Counted from the first letter of the stretch, positions 45,834-55,173 are shown. The stretch: 64,000 nucleotides of DNA from Chloroflexota bacterium (GCA_947475545.1 CANJLL010000010.1:25327-89326); one strand, 5' to 3'. The notes: a model not told the origin generated them from the sequence alone. Numbers and translations: made by a program.

Positions 45834-46031
45834 CGGTGGGCGGCATTCGAGGTGAAGTTGGGGCTCGGCGAGGTCGACCTGGTCGCGGCGCACCTCCTCC
45901 GGTTGAAGGGCCGGGTGGACACGGTGTCGGCGGGCGAGCCGCTCGCGCTTGCGGTCATCACGGCCACAGGCTATGGCTACGTCCGCGAGGACGGCGGCGC
46001 CGGCATCCCAATTGGCGCGCTGACGGCCTGA
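45834..46031 (+). pseudogene. 3' remnant of an AAA ATPase with DUF4143 domain
   Basis: 65 codons ending at TGA 46029-46031. They read WAAFEVKLG, then AHLLRLKGRVDT, AGEPLALAVITATGYGYVRE and GIPIGAL, which is the characteristic last segment of DUF4143 ATPases (nuclease-like FEVKLG strand, then VPIGxL end). There is no start codon with a ribosome-binding site, and the several hundred upstream codons, including the ATPase Walker motifs, are missing. It is therefore the tail of a deleted gene, not a small protein. DUF4143 ATPases are common accessory genes, often near toxin or mobile loci. Confidence 0.7.
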
Positions 46032-46189
46032 AGGGCACCTATCGGCGGCCGACCGTGATGTTGCGCAGGCGGCGGTTGGCCCGGGTCCTGGCCTCGGATC
46101 GTCCGTTGTCGGTGGTGTTCATGCGCCGCATCCTGCGGGCGCGAAACTTCCGACTTCGTGGCGGCCCGGCGAGGCCGCCGAACCACCGG

Positions 46190-46990
46190 CTACAGATCCA
46201 GGACGGAGTCCAGCCCGCGCCGGAGGCCGACGATCCCCGGAACCTTCCTGATCGCGACCAGCGCCCCGCCGACGTACGGCTTGGCGCTCTCGCCCGCGTT
46301 GTGGCGGATGGTCAGGGTCTCGTCCGGCAGGCCGAAGTGAACGTCGACGCCCAGCACGTAGCCCGGCAGCCGGACCGAGTGCACCTGGCTCCCGTTGACG
46401 GTGGCGCCGCGGGCCGCGGGCTCCCCAAGGCTGTCGCTCGGCGCGATCGCCCAGGCCGGCGCCCGAACCGCGCCCATGCGCCCGACCAGCTCGCGCACCG
46501 TCCCGCTGGGTGCGTCCGGCTTGCGGTCGGTGGCGAACTCGACGATCTCCCAGCTTGGGAGCACGCGAGCGGCCATCTCGGCGAACTTGAGGAGCAGCAC
46601 CGCAGTGAGTGCGAAGTTACCCGCGGCGACGACACCCAGCCCGGCCGCCCGGGCCGCCGCGTCGATCTCCGCGTAGTCGGCGTCGGTCAGGCCGGAGGTG
46701 CCCACCACGACGTGCGACCCCGCCGCCAGCGCGGCCAGGACGTTGGACTTCGCCGTCGACGGGTGGGTGAACTCGACGAACACGTCCGCACCGGCCGCGA
46801 GCGCCTCCGTCGCGGTCGCGTAGAGAGGAACCGTGATCGCCGGATCACCCAGCACGTCGCCCAGGACGCAGCCCGCCGACGCTCGGGAGACGCCGCTCAC
46901 CAGCTCCATGTCGCCGGACGCGACGATCCCGCGGGCCAGCTCGGCGCCCGCCCACCCGGTGGCTCCTGCCAGCGTCACTCGAAGGGTCAT
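46190..46990 (-). CDS. dapB: Dihydrodipicolinate reductase (DapB) family protein, divergent catalytic motif
   Basis: 266 residues from ATG at 46990. N-terminal NAD(P)-binding loop GATGWAGAEL, then DVFVEFTHPST and VVGTSGLTDADY as in DapB, and the C-terminal GYVLGVDVHFGLPDETLTIRHNA. The catalytic signature normally reads E-x-H-H-x-x-K-x-D-A-P-S-G-T; here it is VEFATDRKPDAPSGT, so the Lys and the DAPSGT substrate loop are kept but both His are replaced by Ala-Thr. Canonical DapB reduces hydroxy-tetrahydrodipicolinate in lysine/diaminopimelate synthesis. The missing His suggests a different acid/base residue or another substrate. The gene is monocistronic; no other lysine gene is near. Confidence 0.8.
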   Translation of the reverse strand: MTLRVTLAGATGWAGAELARGIVASGDMELVSGVSRASAGCVLGDVLGDPAITVPLYATATEALAAGADVFVEFTHPSTAKSNVLAALAAGSHVVVGTSGLTDADYAEIDAAARAAGLGVVAAGNFALTAVLLLKFAEMAARVLPSWEIVEFATDRKPDAPSGTVRELVGRMGAVRAPAWAIAPSDSLGEPAARGATVNGSQVHSVRLPGYVLGVDVHFGLPDETLTIRHNAGESAKPYVGGALVAIRKVPGIVGLRRGLDSVLDL

Positions 46991-47172
46991 GGCCGGGAGC
47001 CTACTCCGGGCCGGCGGTCGCTGCGCAGCGCGCGTTGCACGGCAGGCGCACCATGGCGCCAACGAGCCCGGGACCCAATCTCGTGGGTTGACGCGAGCGC
47101 CCGCGGCAGGGGACCCTGTCCCGCGCGGAGCGGGCCCGACGTCCCATGGGCCGCCAGCGGGAGGGGTTTCGA

Positions 47173-49638
47173 ATGACAGACGGCGCCGCGCCAGACGCGG
47201 ACGGGAGCACGCCCGACACAGCCGGCGCGGAGTTGGCCTGGACCGACGACGCCGGCACCGAGGAAGAGTGGCCGGAGCTGGTGGTGGAGCCGGCCCCGGC
47301 CGTCGCGCCGCGGCCGTCGCCGGGGGCCACATTGGTTGCCCGGCTGCCCAACGGCCTCCGCACCACGCTCCGTGACGGCACGCTTCGCATCGACGGTCTG
47401 CCCCTCGCCGTCCGGCGCGTGACCATGGTGGCCCTCGCCGCGACAGCGGTAGCCCTGTTCTTCCTGGCCCCGCACCTCCTGCTGGGCTGGTGGCCCGCGC
47501 CAGTGATCCGCATCCCCGGCACGTTCCTCGCCGAGCCGCTCCCGGGCCGTCTCTCCATCCCCGCCTTCGTCGCCGCCCTGGCCGCCCTGACTGCCGGGGC
47601 CGCGGCCGTCGCGGGAGCCTCGAGCCAGCGTCCCGGCCGATCGCGCCGCCTGGCCCAGGTGGCGCTGGGCATCGCCGGGGTCGAGGTGGGTGCTGCGCTG
47701 TACGGGACCGGCGGGATCGCGGATATCGCCGTTGACCCCACGCTGGCATCCGTGCCGCGCGTCATGGGCGGCATCGCCATGGCTGCGGGCCTCGCCCTCG
47801 CCCTGTCCCCGCTCCGACTCTCCCGGACCCCCGCCTGGACCACGATCACGGCCGCGCTCCCGTTCATGGCGGCCGGGCTGGCCACGCTCCAGCTCGCCGG
47901 CGAGCACGCGTCGGTCCAGCTGGGCGCGGCAGACAACAGCTGGCCTCGCACCGTCGAGGGCGCGGCGCTCGCGGCGGCCTCACTGTCCGGCGTGCTCGCC
48001 CTGGCCGGCGGCCTGCTCGGCGTCCTGCTCCTCTGGCAGTCCGTCGTCGCGGCCCGGGCGGTGCGCCGACGGGTCGCTTCGGCGACGTCCACCCTGGCCG
48101 CCGGCCGTCCGCGGGTCCTCGCCGCGCTCCTCGGCGCCAAGGCGGCCTGGTTGGTGGCCGGGTACGCCGGGCTCCTTCCGGCGCTCCTGGCTGGCGGCAC
48201 CGCGTCCGGCTGGGACAGCGCCCGCGCGGACGACCCGGCCGGCGTCGCCGTTGCTGCCGGACTGGCGGTCCTGGCCATCGCCTGGCTGCTCCGCGGCGCC
48301 CGCCCCAGGGTCACGGATTCAGGGGTGCCGGCGGCCGTCGCCATCTTCGCCGTGGGGTTCAACGCCCCGTTCCTGGTGGCCGGTCTCCTCCTGGGTCTGT
48401 TCCCGATCCTGTCGCTGGCCGGCGCAGCCGCTGGGGCACCGCCCAGCGGCATCGACCTGCAGACCTGCCTGGCGCTGATCGGGGCCACGCCCGCCGGGGT
48501 GGACGCGTGCCTGTCGGTGGCCGCGCGTGAGCTGATCCCGTACGCCGGCCTCGTCACGTGGGCGGCCTCGGCGGCGCTGGCCATCGGCCTCGTCGTCGCC
48601 CGACGCGGCCAGGGGCTGGCCGTGGCGCTCGCCGCCATCGTGGTCTGGGCCACGCCGTCGGCCGTGTTCGTCCTGCAAGGCGTGCTGGGGACAGCCCCGG
48701 AGATCGTCGCCGGCCGGCCCGAGCTGATCACGGTCGATACCCTCCTGACAGTGGCCGTGGCCGTCCTCGCCATCCTCTGGTGGACCGGCCGGCAGCGGAC
48801 GACCAGCCCGCGCTCCCTGACGCTGATCCTCGTGGTCTCAACCCTGCTGGCGCACGCTGGCGCGCTGGTGCCGGATGCCGCGCGTCCTCTGGTCTTCGGT
48901 CTGCTGATCGTGCTGCCACCGCTGTACGGCCTGCTGTTCGAATCGGAGAGGATCAACGGCGCCGGTGAGGCTCGCCGGGAGCTGGTGCCGCGGACGCTGG
49001 GGCTGCAGCTCCTGGGCCTGGGGCTGCTCCTCACGGCAATCGCCTTCGACACGCTGCTGGCCGGAGCGGCGGACCTCGCGGATCTCCTGGTCCCGCCGGT
49101 GGTGGCGGTCCTGGTCGCCGCCGAGATCGCCCGCCGGGAGCGACCGCGCGCGCTGCCGACGCATCCTCGCCCGGTGCTGGCGACGGTCATGCGCTGGGCG
49201 GGGGCCGGGGCTGCGACCGTGGCCGTTGTGGCCGTCGTCCTCGGCGCCGTCCGGCTGCCAGCCCCGGGGCCGTCGGACGCCGCGCGCTACGGCGCGTTCG
49301 TGACCCGGGTGGACGTGGAGCGTGGGCTCGGGGCGCAGGCACTCGACAACCTGCTGACCATCGTCAGCACGGATCCCAACGGCATCGAAGGCGCGTTCAT
49401 CGAGTTCTCGACGCTCACGGACGCGGCGGCGGGCTGGATCGCCGACAACCCCCCGGCGTCGTGCTACGCCGCCGAGGCGGAGGGCTGGGCCGGCGTGGTC
49501 GCGGCGATGGTCGCGGCGCGCGACAGCCTCCTGTCCGGCGTGGCACAGGAGGCCAGCCTGGGCGCCTATGTCCAGGCGGCCCGCGACTTCTCGCCGGGGC
49601 TGGCGGCGTGTCCGACCACGGGCCGGGCGGGGGGCTGA
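47173..49638 (+). CDS. Large polytopic membrane protein of unknown function
   Basis: 821 residues from ATG 47173 behind GGGAGGGG (47159-47166). A short acidic Pro/Ala-rich N-terminus (about 1-80) precedes roughly sixteen hydrophobic segments (about 85-685) and a soluble C-terminal part (about 690-821) with two Cys (ASCYAAE, LAACPTT) that probably faces outside. Many exported loops are short, and no catalytic or transporter signature is recognisable. Its size and topology resemble uncharacterised Chloroflexota membrane proteins. It is divergent from dapB and convergent with serC. Confidence 0.7.
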   Translation: MTDGAAPDADGSTPDTAGAELAWTDDAGTEEEWPELVVEPAPAVAPRPSPGATLVARLPNGLRTTLRDGTLRIDGLPLAVRRVTMVALAATAVALFFLAPHLLLGWWPAPVIRIPGTFLAEPLPGRLSIPAFVAALAALTAGAAAVAGASSQRPGRSRRLAQVALGIAGVEVGAALYGTGGIADIAVDPTLASVPRVMGGIAMAAGLALALSPLRLSRTPAWTTITAALPFMAAGLATLQLAGEHASVQLGAADNSWPRTVEGAALAAASLSGVLALAGGLLGVLLLWQSVVAARAVRRRVASATSTLAAGRPRVLAALLGAKAAWLVAGYAGLLPALLAGGTASGWDSARADDPAGVAVAAGLAVLAIAWLLRGARPRVTDSGVPAAVAIFAVGFNAPFLVAGLLLGLFPILSLAGAAAGAPPSGIDLQTCLALIGATPAGVDACLSVAARELIPYAGLVTWAASAALAIGLVVARRGQGLAVALAAIVVWATPSAVFVLQGVLGTAPEIVAGRPELITVDTLLTVAVAVLAILWWTGRQRTTSPRSLTLILVVSTLLAHAGALVPDAARPLVFGLLIVLPPLYGLLFESERINGAGEARRELVPRTLGLQLLGLGLLLTAIAFDTLLAGAADLADLLVPPVVAVLVAAEIARRERPRALPTHPRPVLATVMRWAGAGAATVAVVAVVLGAVRLPAPGPSDAARYGAFVTRVDVERGLGAQALDNLLTIVSTDPNGIEGAFIEFSTLTDAAAGWIADNPPASCYAAEAEGWAGVVAAMVAARDSLLSGVAQEASLGAYVQAARDFSPGLAACPTTGRAGG

Positions 49639-49667
49639 GGCCCGGCCGGGCCGGCCGGGGGGCTGAC

Positions 49668-50762
49668 CTACCCCTTGCGGCGCTCGAAGTCCGACATGAA
49701 CGCGACCAGCGCCTCGATCCCGGCTTCCGGGAACGCGTTGTAGATGGAAGCGCGCATCCCGCCCACCGCGCGGTGGCCCTTGAGGCCATCGAATCCAGCC
49801 GCGGTGGCCTCGTTGACGAACACGTTCTCCAGCGCCTCGTCGCCGCTCGCCAGGCGGAACGTGACGTTCATCAGGCTGCGGCTCTCGCGCTGCGCGGTGG
49901 GCCGCCAGAACCCGGTCCGGTCCAGCTCGCCGTACAACCTGGCCCCCTTGCGCTCATTCAGGGCATCCATCGCCGGGAGGCCGCCCTGGGCCAGCATCCA
50001 CTTGGCGACGAGGCCCAGCACGTAGACCCCGAAGGCGGGCGGCGTGTTGTACATCGAGCCGTTCTCGGCCTGGACCGCGTAGCTGAGCATGGTGTGCAGG
50101 GTCTTGGCGGAGCGTGCCAGCAGGTCCTCGCGGATGATCACGAGCGTGACCCCGGACGGCCCCAGGTTCTTCTGGGCACCCGCGTAGATCACCCCGTGCT
50201 TGGCCACGTCGATCGGGCCGCTGAAGATGTCCGACGAGGCGTCGCACACCAGCGGAACGTCCGGGCTCACGACCGGCAGCCGGTGCCACTCCGTGCCCTC
50301 GATGGTGTTGTTGGACGTCATGTGGACGTAGGCGGCGCCAGGGGTCAGGTGGATCTCATCGTCATTCGGGATCCGGCTGTAGCCGTCCGACTTGGTGGAG
50401 CCCGTCTCGTTGACCGACCCGACCTTTCTGGCCTCCTTGACCGCCTTCTCCGGCCAGTAACCCGACATCAGGTAGTCGGCCGTGGTGCCCTCGGCCAGGA
50501 GGTTCATGGGCAACATGCTGAACTGGAGGCTGGCGCCGCCCTGCAGGAACAGGACCTTGTAGTTGTCCGGGACGCCCGCCAGCCGGCGGATGTCCGCCTC
50601 GGCCTGGGCGATGATCGCCTCAAACGTGGACGACCGATGGCTGATCTCCATGACCGACATGCCCACGCCCGGCAGGGCGATCAGGTCACGCTGGACCTCC
50701 TCCAGCACGGGCAGCGGCAGGACGGCGGGCCCGGAGGAGAAGTTGAAGATGCGGTCGGCCAT
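49668..50762 (-). CDS. serC: Phosphoserine aminotransferase
   Basis: 364 residues, the normal length. NFSSGPAVLPLPVLE at the N-terminus, MEISHRSSTFEAII, FLQGGASLQFSMLPMNL, DASSDIFSGPIDVAKHG and the PLP-lysine motif YAGAQKNLGPSG are all intact, as is the C-terminal GHRAVGGMRASIYNA. It converts 3-phosphohydroxypyruvate and glutamate to phosphoserine and 2-oxoglutarate in serine synthesis, and also serves pyridoxal phosphate synthesis in some bacteria. serA and serB are not in the window. Confidence 0.96.
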   Translation of the reverse strand: MADRIFNFSSGPAVLPLPVLEEVQRDLIALPGVGMSVMEISHRSSTFEAIIAQAEADIRRLAGVPDNYKVLFLQGGASLQFSMLPMNLLAEGTTADYLMSGYWPEKAVKEARKVGSVNETGSTKSDGYSRIPNDDEIHLTPGAAYVHMTSNNTIEGTEWHRLPVVSPDVPLVCDASSDIFSGPIDVAKHGVIYAGAQKNLGPSGVTLVIIREDLLARSAKTLHTMLSYAVQAENGSMYNTPPAFGVYVLGLVAKWMLAQGGLPAMDALNERKGARLYGELDRTGFWRPTAQRESRSLMNVTFRLASGDEALENVFVNEATAAGFDGLKGHRAVGGMRASIYNAFPEAGIEALVAFMSDFERRKG

Positions 50763-50994
50763 CAGGCGCTCCTTGCGAGGAATCCGTGTCGGTTCGTCCG
50801 GGGTGGGGAGACGGGCGGGGATGGCCCAAGTCTAGCCAATGAGCGCGTTTCAGATCGGGGGCCGGACGGCCCAGATCCCGGGCGCCCGAATGGGCTGGTT
50901 TGCCAGGACCACGCGGTCAGCCTTCGCGCCGCCTGTCATCCAGGCCCCGTGGGCCGGCGGACCAGCGGGCCGGCGGCCGCGAGCCGGTCGCCCG

Positions 50995-52404
50995 CTATCC
51001 GGCGCGGTCCACGACCGTGATGGTGCCGTGGTACATGCCCATCGAGCACGAGTAGCGGATGACCCCGGCCGCCATTGGCGGCAGGTCGATCGTGTTCTGG
51101 CCCAGCTTCAGGTGCTTCTGCATCCCGAGCGATGGGACGACGAGCGACGTCGCGCACGAGGTGGCGCTGGTCGACTCGATGACCCATTTGGTGGCGGTCC
51201 CCGAGTAGATCGTGACGTTGTTGGGGGCGTAGCCGTTGGCCGCCTGCGTGGTCTTGAGCGTCTGGGTGGCGGCACTGGTGGCCGTGGTGACGCGCGCCGT
51301 ACTGGGTCCCCCGCCGCTCCACGGCAGTGCCACGCCCGCGAGCTGCAGGCCGGCGTTGGCGTTGACGACGGCGAACGCGAGGACGATCACCCCGACGAAG
51401 CGGAGCACGGTTGGCTTGGCGGCCCCGCTGACCATGACGGGGAGCCCGGCGAGACCCAGAAGCCCTGGCGCGGTGCCGATTGCGAAGACAGCCAGCAGCG
51501 CGCCGCCCAGGAGCGGCGAGCCCGTTGACAGTGCGTAGACCTGGACGGCCTGGGTGAAGCCGCACGGCAGGAAGAACGAGGCCGCGCCGAGGATGGCCGC
51601 CCGTCCATCGGAGTAGCGGGCGACCCCGTCGTCCCCCGACAGGCCGAGGCGGCGCCCCAGACCCATGGGAAGCGTGGGCGACCAGCCGGCGAGCCGCGGG
51701 GAGAGCCCGGTGAGGCGGGTGCCCAGCAGCATCATCAGGACCGCCACGGCGACCATGAGTGCCGCCGTCAGCATCGGTGGCATGGCGACGCTTGCGCCGA
51801 GGGCACCAAGGATGGCCCCAAAGAGGCCGTAGCCGGCAATCCGGCCCGCGACAAAGACCAGCGCGGGGCGCATCTGCGCGGCGCCGGAGGCGATTGCCTG
51901 CCCCTCCTCGCGGTGCGCGGCGCGTTGCGCCTGGAACCCGGCGGAGAGGGCCAGCACCAGGCCGCCCACCAGCACAGCGCACGTCGAGACCCCGGCCGCC
52001 AGGCCCAGCAGCAGCGCCACCAGGAGGCCGCCATTCGACAGGTCCCCAACGCCGGCAGCCAGATCGAAGAGCCCGGTCATCTGGGCGAGGAACACGAGCG
52101 CGACGACGATCCAGAGGCTGATCCCGGCCTCCATCCAGGCCACCCGGTCGCGGGCCAGCCAGGGCGTTCGTCCGATCTCGTAGCCGGCGGCACCGATCGC
52201 CTTGGCGAGGGCGCCCATCGGCACCTTGCGAGTGCTCTGGATCCGCACGCTGGCGCGGGATACCGAGGCCTCGACTTTCTCAACGCCCGGGATCCGACCC
52301 ACGTGCTTCTGGATCCGGACCTCGCACGCGCGGCACGTCATCCCCAGGATGGGGACGTCGGCGGTGAAGGGCGCCGGATCGCCGGCGGGCTGGGAACGGG
52401 CCAT
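50995..52404 (-). CDS. Fusion of HMA metal-binding, TauE/SafE-like membrane and cupredoxin-like domains
   Basis: 469 residues from ATG at 52404 with AGGAG upstream. Domain order: HMA (about 10-75) with the GMTCRACE Cu-binding CxxC; one helix (about 90-112); a six-helix TauE/SafE or cytochrome-biogenesis-like region (about 120-370) with Cys in GVSTCAVLVGG and FFLPCGFTQAVQ, the DsbD/CcdA-style cysteines; then an exported domain (about 395-469) with TSCATSLVVPSLGM and YSCSMGMYHGTI, whose Cys and Met residues form a cupredoxin-type copper site. All three parts point to copper handling: cytosolic capture, transfer across the membrane, external loading. Similar fusions are known as TauE/SafE family proteins without proven role. 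Confidence 0.85.
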   Translation of the reverse strand: MARSQPAGDPAPFTADVPILGMTCRACEVRIQKHVGRIPGVEKVEASVSRASVRIQSTRKVPMGALAKAIGAAGYEIGRTPWLARDRVAWMEAGISLWIVVALVFLAQMTGLFDLAAGVGDLSNGGLLVALLLGLAAGVSTCAVLVGGLVLALSAGFQAQRAAHREEGQAIASGAAQMRPALVFVAGRIAGYGLFGAILGALGASVAMPPMLTAALMVAVAVLMMLLGTRLTGLSPRLAGWSPTLPMGLGRRLGLSGDDGVARYSDGRAAILGAASFFLPCGFTQAVQVYALSTGSPLLGGALLAVFAIGTAPGLLGLAGLPVMVSGAAKPTVLRFVGVIVLAFAVVNANAGLQLAGVALPWSGGGPSTARVTTATSAATQTLKTTQAANGYAPNNVTIYSGTATKWVIESTSATSCATSLVVPSLGMQKHLKLGQNTIDLPPMAAGVIRYSCSMGMYHGTITVVDRAG

Positions 52405-52631
52405 GGGACGCTGCTCCTTGCAGACAGGAAACACCACGTGGGAGCGTGCTCCCGGAGACGCGTGCGCGGCACCCACCGGAGGGCGGTTCCATTGGTCCGG
52501 CCGGCCCTTGACACCGGTGCTAACGCACCACTCGGCAGCCGGCCAGATGGTGTGCGGCCATGGGCTACGCTGAGCATCGCTTGGCCGTTCGCCCCCAATG
52601 CCGGCGAACCGGTCGTATCCAAGGAGACGCC

Positions 52632-53522
52632 GTGAAGGTCGGGCTGATGGTCCCCCAGGGCTAGAAGGGCGAGTACGACGGCTGGGAGCCGTCCGCGGCC
52701 TGGGCGCGCAGCCTGGAGCTGACCCGCGATGCCGAGGCGCTGGGCTTCGAATCGCTCTGGGTCTTCGACCACTTCCACACCGTGCCCGATCCGACCGACG
52801 AGATCACCTTCGAGTCGTTCACGATGCTGGCCGCCCTGGCGGCCGTGACCAGCCGCGTCCGGCTGGGTCACATGGTGGTCTGCACCGCGTTCCGCAACCC
52901 AGGCCTGACGGCCAAGCTGACCTCGACGCTCGACGTGATCTCCAACGGCCGGTTTGAGCTGGGCATTGGGGCCGGCTGCAAGCGCGACGAATGGCTCGCC
53001 TACGGCTACGGCTTCCCGCCCATCGCGGAGCGCATCGCCCGGTTTGCCGACGACCTGGAGGTCATCACCCGGATGCTGGCCCCGGGCCGGGCAACGTACG
53101 AGGGCCAGTACGCCCGGGTTGCGGGTGCGGTCAACGTCCCCAGGGGGATCCCGGCGCATATCCCGCTGATCGTGGGCGGCAACGGGCGCCGGAAGACGGC
53201 CGGCCTGGCCGTGAAGTTCGCGGACGAGCTCAACTACGTCTTCCTCCACGCCAACGACATCGCCTGGCGGATGGACGAGGTGCGCGGCCTGTGCGACGCC
53301 GCCGGCCGCGACCCGGCCACGCTCCGCTTCTCGCTGTACACCCACGACGACGACATGCGGCCCGGGCCCGATCGCGTCCGCAACCTGGCGGCGCTGGCCG
53401 CCCTGGAGCCCCAGGGGCTTGGCCGGATCGTGTGCTTCCCCGGCCGCTTCGATCCCACGGTGGCCGGCCAGGCCGCCTTCGCCGAGGATTGCCGGGCCGC
53501 CGACATCCCCTTGGAGAGCTGA
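52632..53522 (+). pseudogene. LLM-class (F420-type) oxidoreductase interrupted by an in-frame TAG
   Basis: 297 codons from GTG 52632 behind AAGGAG. The start MKVGLMVPQG is followed by TAG at 52662-52664 (codon 11) and then continues in the same frame as KGEYDGWEPSAAWARS, GFESLWVFDHFHTVPDP, GHMVVCTAFRNPGLTAK and GRFELGIGAGCKRDEW, all conserved LLM blocks. Relatives have Trp at the interrupted position (VPQGW), so the change is TGG to TAG. Nothing else is damaged. Translation from GTG 52782 would lack the first strand and part of the barrel. Either a very recent nonsense mutation, a consensus error or read-through. Confidence 0.85.
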
Positions 53523-53561
53523 CCCGGGCGTGGGATAGTTCCCCTTGTGGGAGGGGAACGC

Positions 53562-55127
53562 ATGGACTTGCACGCGGACCCGCGGGCGCGCGATCCTGCC
53601 GACGGGATGGCGTCATTTCCCGACGAGAATCCCAACCCGGTCCTGCGGATCGGCTGGGACGGGACGCTGGACTACGCGAACCGATCCAGCGCCCCGATCC
53701 TCGCCGTGCTGGGCGTCGCGACCGGCGAGGCGGTCCCCGCCGAGCTGCTCGACCGCCTCAAGGCGGCCTGCCCGCCATTCCCGCCAGGACCCGATGATGT
53801 GCGCGCCGCCTCCCCCGAGTTCGACCTCCCGTGCGGCCTCCGGACGTTCTCGATCCTGGCCGTGCCGATCCGTGGCCGGGAGGCGTGGAACGTGTACGGC
53901 ACGGATGTCACCGGCGCCAGGGTCGTCGCGAAGTTTCCCGACCGGAACCCCCACCCCGTGCTCCGGATCGATCCAGCCGGGACCCTCCGGTATGCGAACC
54001 CGGCCAGCGACGAGGTCCTCCTCGCGTTGGGGATCCAGGCGGGCGACCAGCTGCCCGGGGACCTCCTGGCGGCCATCCGCGAGCGACTCGACGACGGCTC
54101 GGATGCGGCCATCCACGTCCACGGCGGCGGGCGGATCTTCAGCCTCGACCCGGTGCCCATCCCCGAGTTTGGCTTCATCAACCTGTACGGCACCGACGTG
54201 ACCGCGATGCGGGCCGTCACGGCCTTCCCCGACGAGAACCCCAACCCGGTGCTGCGCGTGGGAGACGATGGCGCCCTGGCCTACGCGAACCCCGCCAGCG
54301 CCCCGCTGCTGCGGGCGTGGGGCATCACTGTCTGGGAGGCGCTCCCGGCCGACCTGCTGGACCGCCTCCGATCGGTGGCCAGGGGTCCGGCGCCCAACGT
54401 CATCGAGGTCGAGGCGGACCGGCGGCTGTTCGCGATTCGGGTCGTCAGCCTGGCGGCATTCGAGTCGCTCAACCTGTACGGGAGTGACGTCACGGCCGCC
54501 CGGGACGTGGAGCACCTGCTCCACAACATCCTGCCGACGGCCATCGTCGACCGGATCCAGGGCGGCGAGGTGCTGATCGCGGACCGGTTCGACGAGATGG
54601 CAGTCCTCTTCGCCGATGTCGTTGACTTCACGCCCTTCGCGGCAAGCCACCCACCGGGAGAGGTCGTGGGCATGCTGAACCAGGTCTTCTCGATCTTCGA
54701 TCACCTCACGGACGTGCACCGCCTCGAGAAGATCAAGACCATCGGGGATGCGTACATGGTGGCCGGCGGGCTCTCGGCGGAGGGCGGCCAGGCCGCGGAG
54801 CTGGCAGAGATGGCGCTCGACATGGTCTCGGCCATGCGGTCCTTCCGGACCGCTGACGGCGCCGGGTTGAACCTGCGCGTCGGGTTGCACGTGGGACCCG
54901 CCATCGCGGGGGTGATCGGGCTGAAGAAGTTCATCTATGACGTCTGGGGCAACACGGTGAACACGGCCAGCCGGCTGGAGTCGCACGGGGTCCCGGGCCG
55001 GATCCACGTCACCTCCGAGACGGCGGCGCTCCTGGCGGACCGCTACGCCTTCGAGCCACGCGGCCTCGTGGAGCTCAAGGGCAAGGGCCCGGTCGAGACG
55101 GCCTTCCTGATCGGCCGCCGAGCCTGA
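53562..55127 (+). CDS. Class III adenylate cyclase with three tandem PAS-like modules
   Basis: 521 residues from ATG 53562 behind GGGAGGGG. Three repeats of about 95 residues (about 20-115, 118-210, 213-310) each start FPDENPNPVLRI or a close variant, continue with a YANPAS block and end in a N-x-YGTDVT type strand: PAS-like sensor modules without a visible membrane helix. A short connecting helix (HLLHNILPTAIVDRI) leads to the cyclase domain (about 345-515). There VLFADVVDFT holds the metal Asp pair, KIKTIGDAYM the purine-binding Lys and DVWGNTVNTASRL the matching Asp, transition-state Asn and Arg. The Lys/Asp pair specifies ATP, so cAMP is the predicted product. Confidence 0.9.
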   Translation: MDLHADPRARDPADGMASFPDENPNPVLRIGWDGTLDYANRSSAPILAVLGVATGEAVPAELLDRLKAACPPFPPGPDDVRAASPEFDLPCGLRTFSILAVPIRGREAWNVYGTDVTGARVVAKFPDRNPHPVLRIDPAGTLRYANPASDEVLLALGIQAGDQLPGDLLAAIRERLDDGSDAAIHVHGGGRIFSLDPVPIPEFGFINLYGTDVTAMRAVTAFPDENPNPVLRVGDDGALAYANPASAPLLRAWGITVWEALPADLLDRLRSVARGPAPNVIEVEADRRLFAIRVVSLAAFESLNLYGSDVTAARDVEHLLHNILPTAIVDRIQGGEVLIADRFDEMAVLFADVVDFTPFAASHPPGEVVGMLNQVFSIFDHLTDVHRLEKIKTIGDAYMVAGGLSAEGGQAAELAEMALDMVSAMRSFRTADGAGLNLRVGLHVGPAIAGVIGLKKFIYDVWGNTVNTASRLESHGVPGRIHVTSETAALLADRYAFEPRGLVELKGKGPVETAFLIGRRA

Positions 55128-55173
55128 CACGACCCGCTGTCACCGGCGGCGCGAAATATTCCGAGAATCATCC

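Noticed and set aside
46062..46121. Short minus-strand peptide starting MNTTDNGRSEART
   Set aside because: It looks like the start of a protein but stops after fewer than 30 codons, with no ribosome-binding site I trust; perhaps another relic in the degenerate stretch.
50839..51528. Plus-strand open frame opposite the copper protein
   Set aside because: Antisense to the TauE/cupredoxin-coding region and without motif.
52662..52664. TAG as pyrrolysine or as a general sense codon
   Set aside because: Many conserved genes here end in TAG at the expected length, and neither interrupted gene is a methylamine methyltransferase.
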